From positions 23,072 to 87,071 of the forward strand of contig SVSS01000006.1 of NCBI GenBank assembly GCA_015064185.1: DNA of 64,000 nt, given 5' to 3'. The DNA is from Oscillospiraceae bacterium (GTDB lineage Bacteria > Bacillota > Clostridia > Oscillospirales > CAG-272). This document shows, one piece after another, positions 63,983-64,000 of the stretch (within the stretch, counting starts at the first letter, position 1; each line of letters opens with the position of its first letter). A program made the translations under genes and the position numbers. The notes beneath the pieces were generated by a model. The model saw nothing but the letters and a program-made list of their open reading frames with translations, was not told the DNA's origin and did not search any database.

Positions 63983-64000
63983 AGACGAGTTGACAAAAAA

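Overview
The window looks like a chromosomal segment of a Gram-positive member of the Clostridia, probably an uncultured gut or rumen lineage. Support: the Firmicutes-type S10-spc-alpha ribosomal order with adk and map inside it, an L10 leader ahead of rplJL, consensus sigma-A promoters (TTGACA, 17 bp, TATAAT), strong AGGAGG-type ribosome binding sites, a zinc-type S14, and family content (DUF5696, DUF5685, DUF1538, YIP1/NHL proteins) typical of that class. Species cannot be named from the sequence. No prophage, CRISPR array, transposase or restriction system was found.

Layout. 1-10.0 kb (minus): a five-gene sugar-uptake operon with a very large secreted solute-binding protein, two MalF/MalG-type permeases, an NHL/YIP1 membrane protein and a DUF5696 protein cut by the left edge. 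10.8-14.4 kb (plus): mglB-mglA-mglC galactose transporter. 14.6-16.6 kb: glutamine-dependent NAD synthetase. 16.6-17.1 kb: first copy of a 374-bp hairpin-rich repeat. 17.1-23.0 kb (minus): a 1969-residue secreted beta-helix protein. 23.5-27.0 kb (minus): two CNNM/CorC transporters, a DtxR/MntR-type regulator and ribonuclease HI in one operon; second 374-bp repeat at 27.05 kb. 27.5-29.6 kb (minus): DUF5685, J-domain and membrane proteins. 29.8-32.1 kb (minus): DUF1538 protein with two PII-like proteins. 32.3-33.7 kb (plus): Se/S-carrier-like protein and cysteine desulfurase. 33.7-35.5 kb: an AT-rich membrane protein and divergent XRE regulator sharing operators. 35.6-51.1 kb (minus): 29-gene ribosomal operon (rpsJ to rplQ) with secY, adk, map, infA and rpoA. 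52.0-54.7 kb (plus): membrane protein, short WYL-type regulator, rplJ and rplL. 55.0-59.4 kb (plus): DRE-TIM aldolase, HAD phosphatase, thiamine-diphosphate enzyme and epimerase. 59.5-60.5 kb: a candidate small RNA, tRNA-Val, tRNA-Asp, tRNA-Gly and a tandem hairpin repeat. 60.5-63.7 kb: AraC regulator divergent from an oxidoreductase and an HpcH/HpaI-type aldolase broken by a stop codon. 63.9 kb: tRNA-Cys.

Most interesting items: (1) a promoter-to-terminator unit at about 59.58-59.69 kb that looks like a CU-rich small RNA, with 13 bases complementary to the ribosome binding site of the giant beta-helix gene; (2) two antisense copies of the tRNA-Gly 3' end inside a 176-bp tandem hairpin repeat just downstream of that tRNA; (3) two 374-bp hairpin-chain repeats about 98% identical; (4) the four-gene aldolase/TPP cassette of unknown product; (5) the in-frame stop in the HpcH-type aldolase; (6) a GC-rich island with no ORF at 51.74-51.86 kb. 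All functional claims beyond family assignment are inference.
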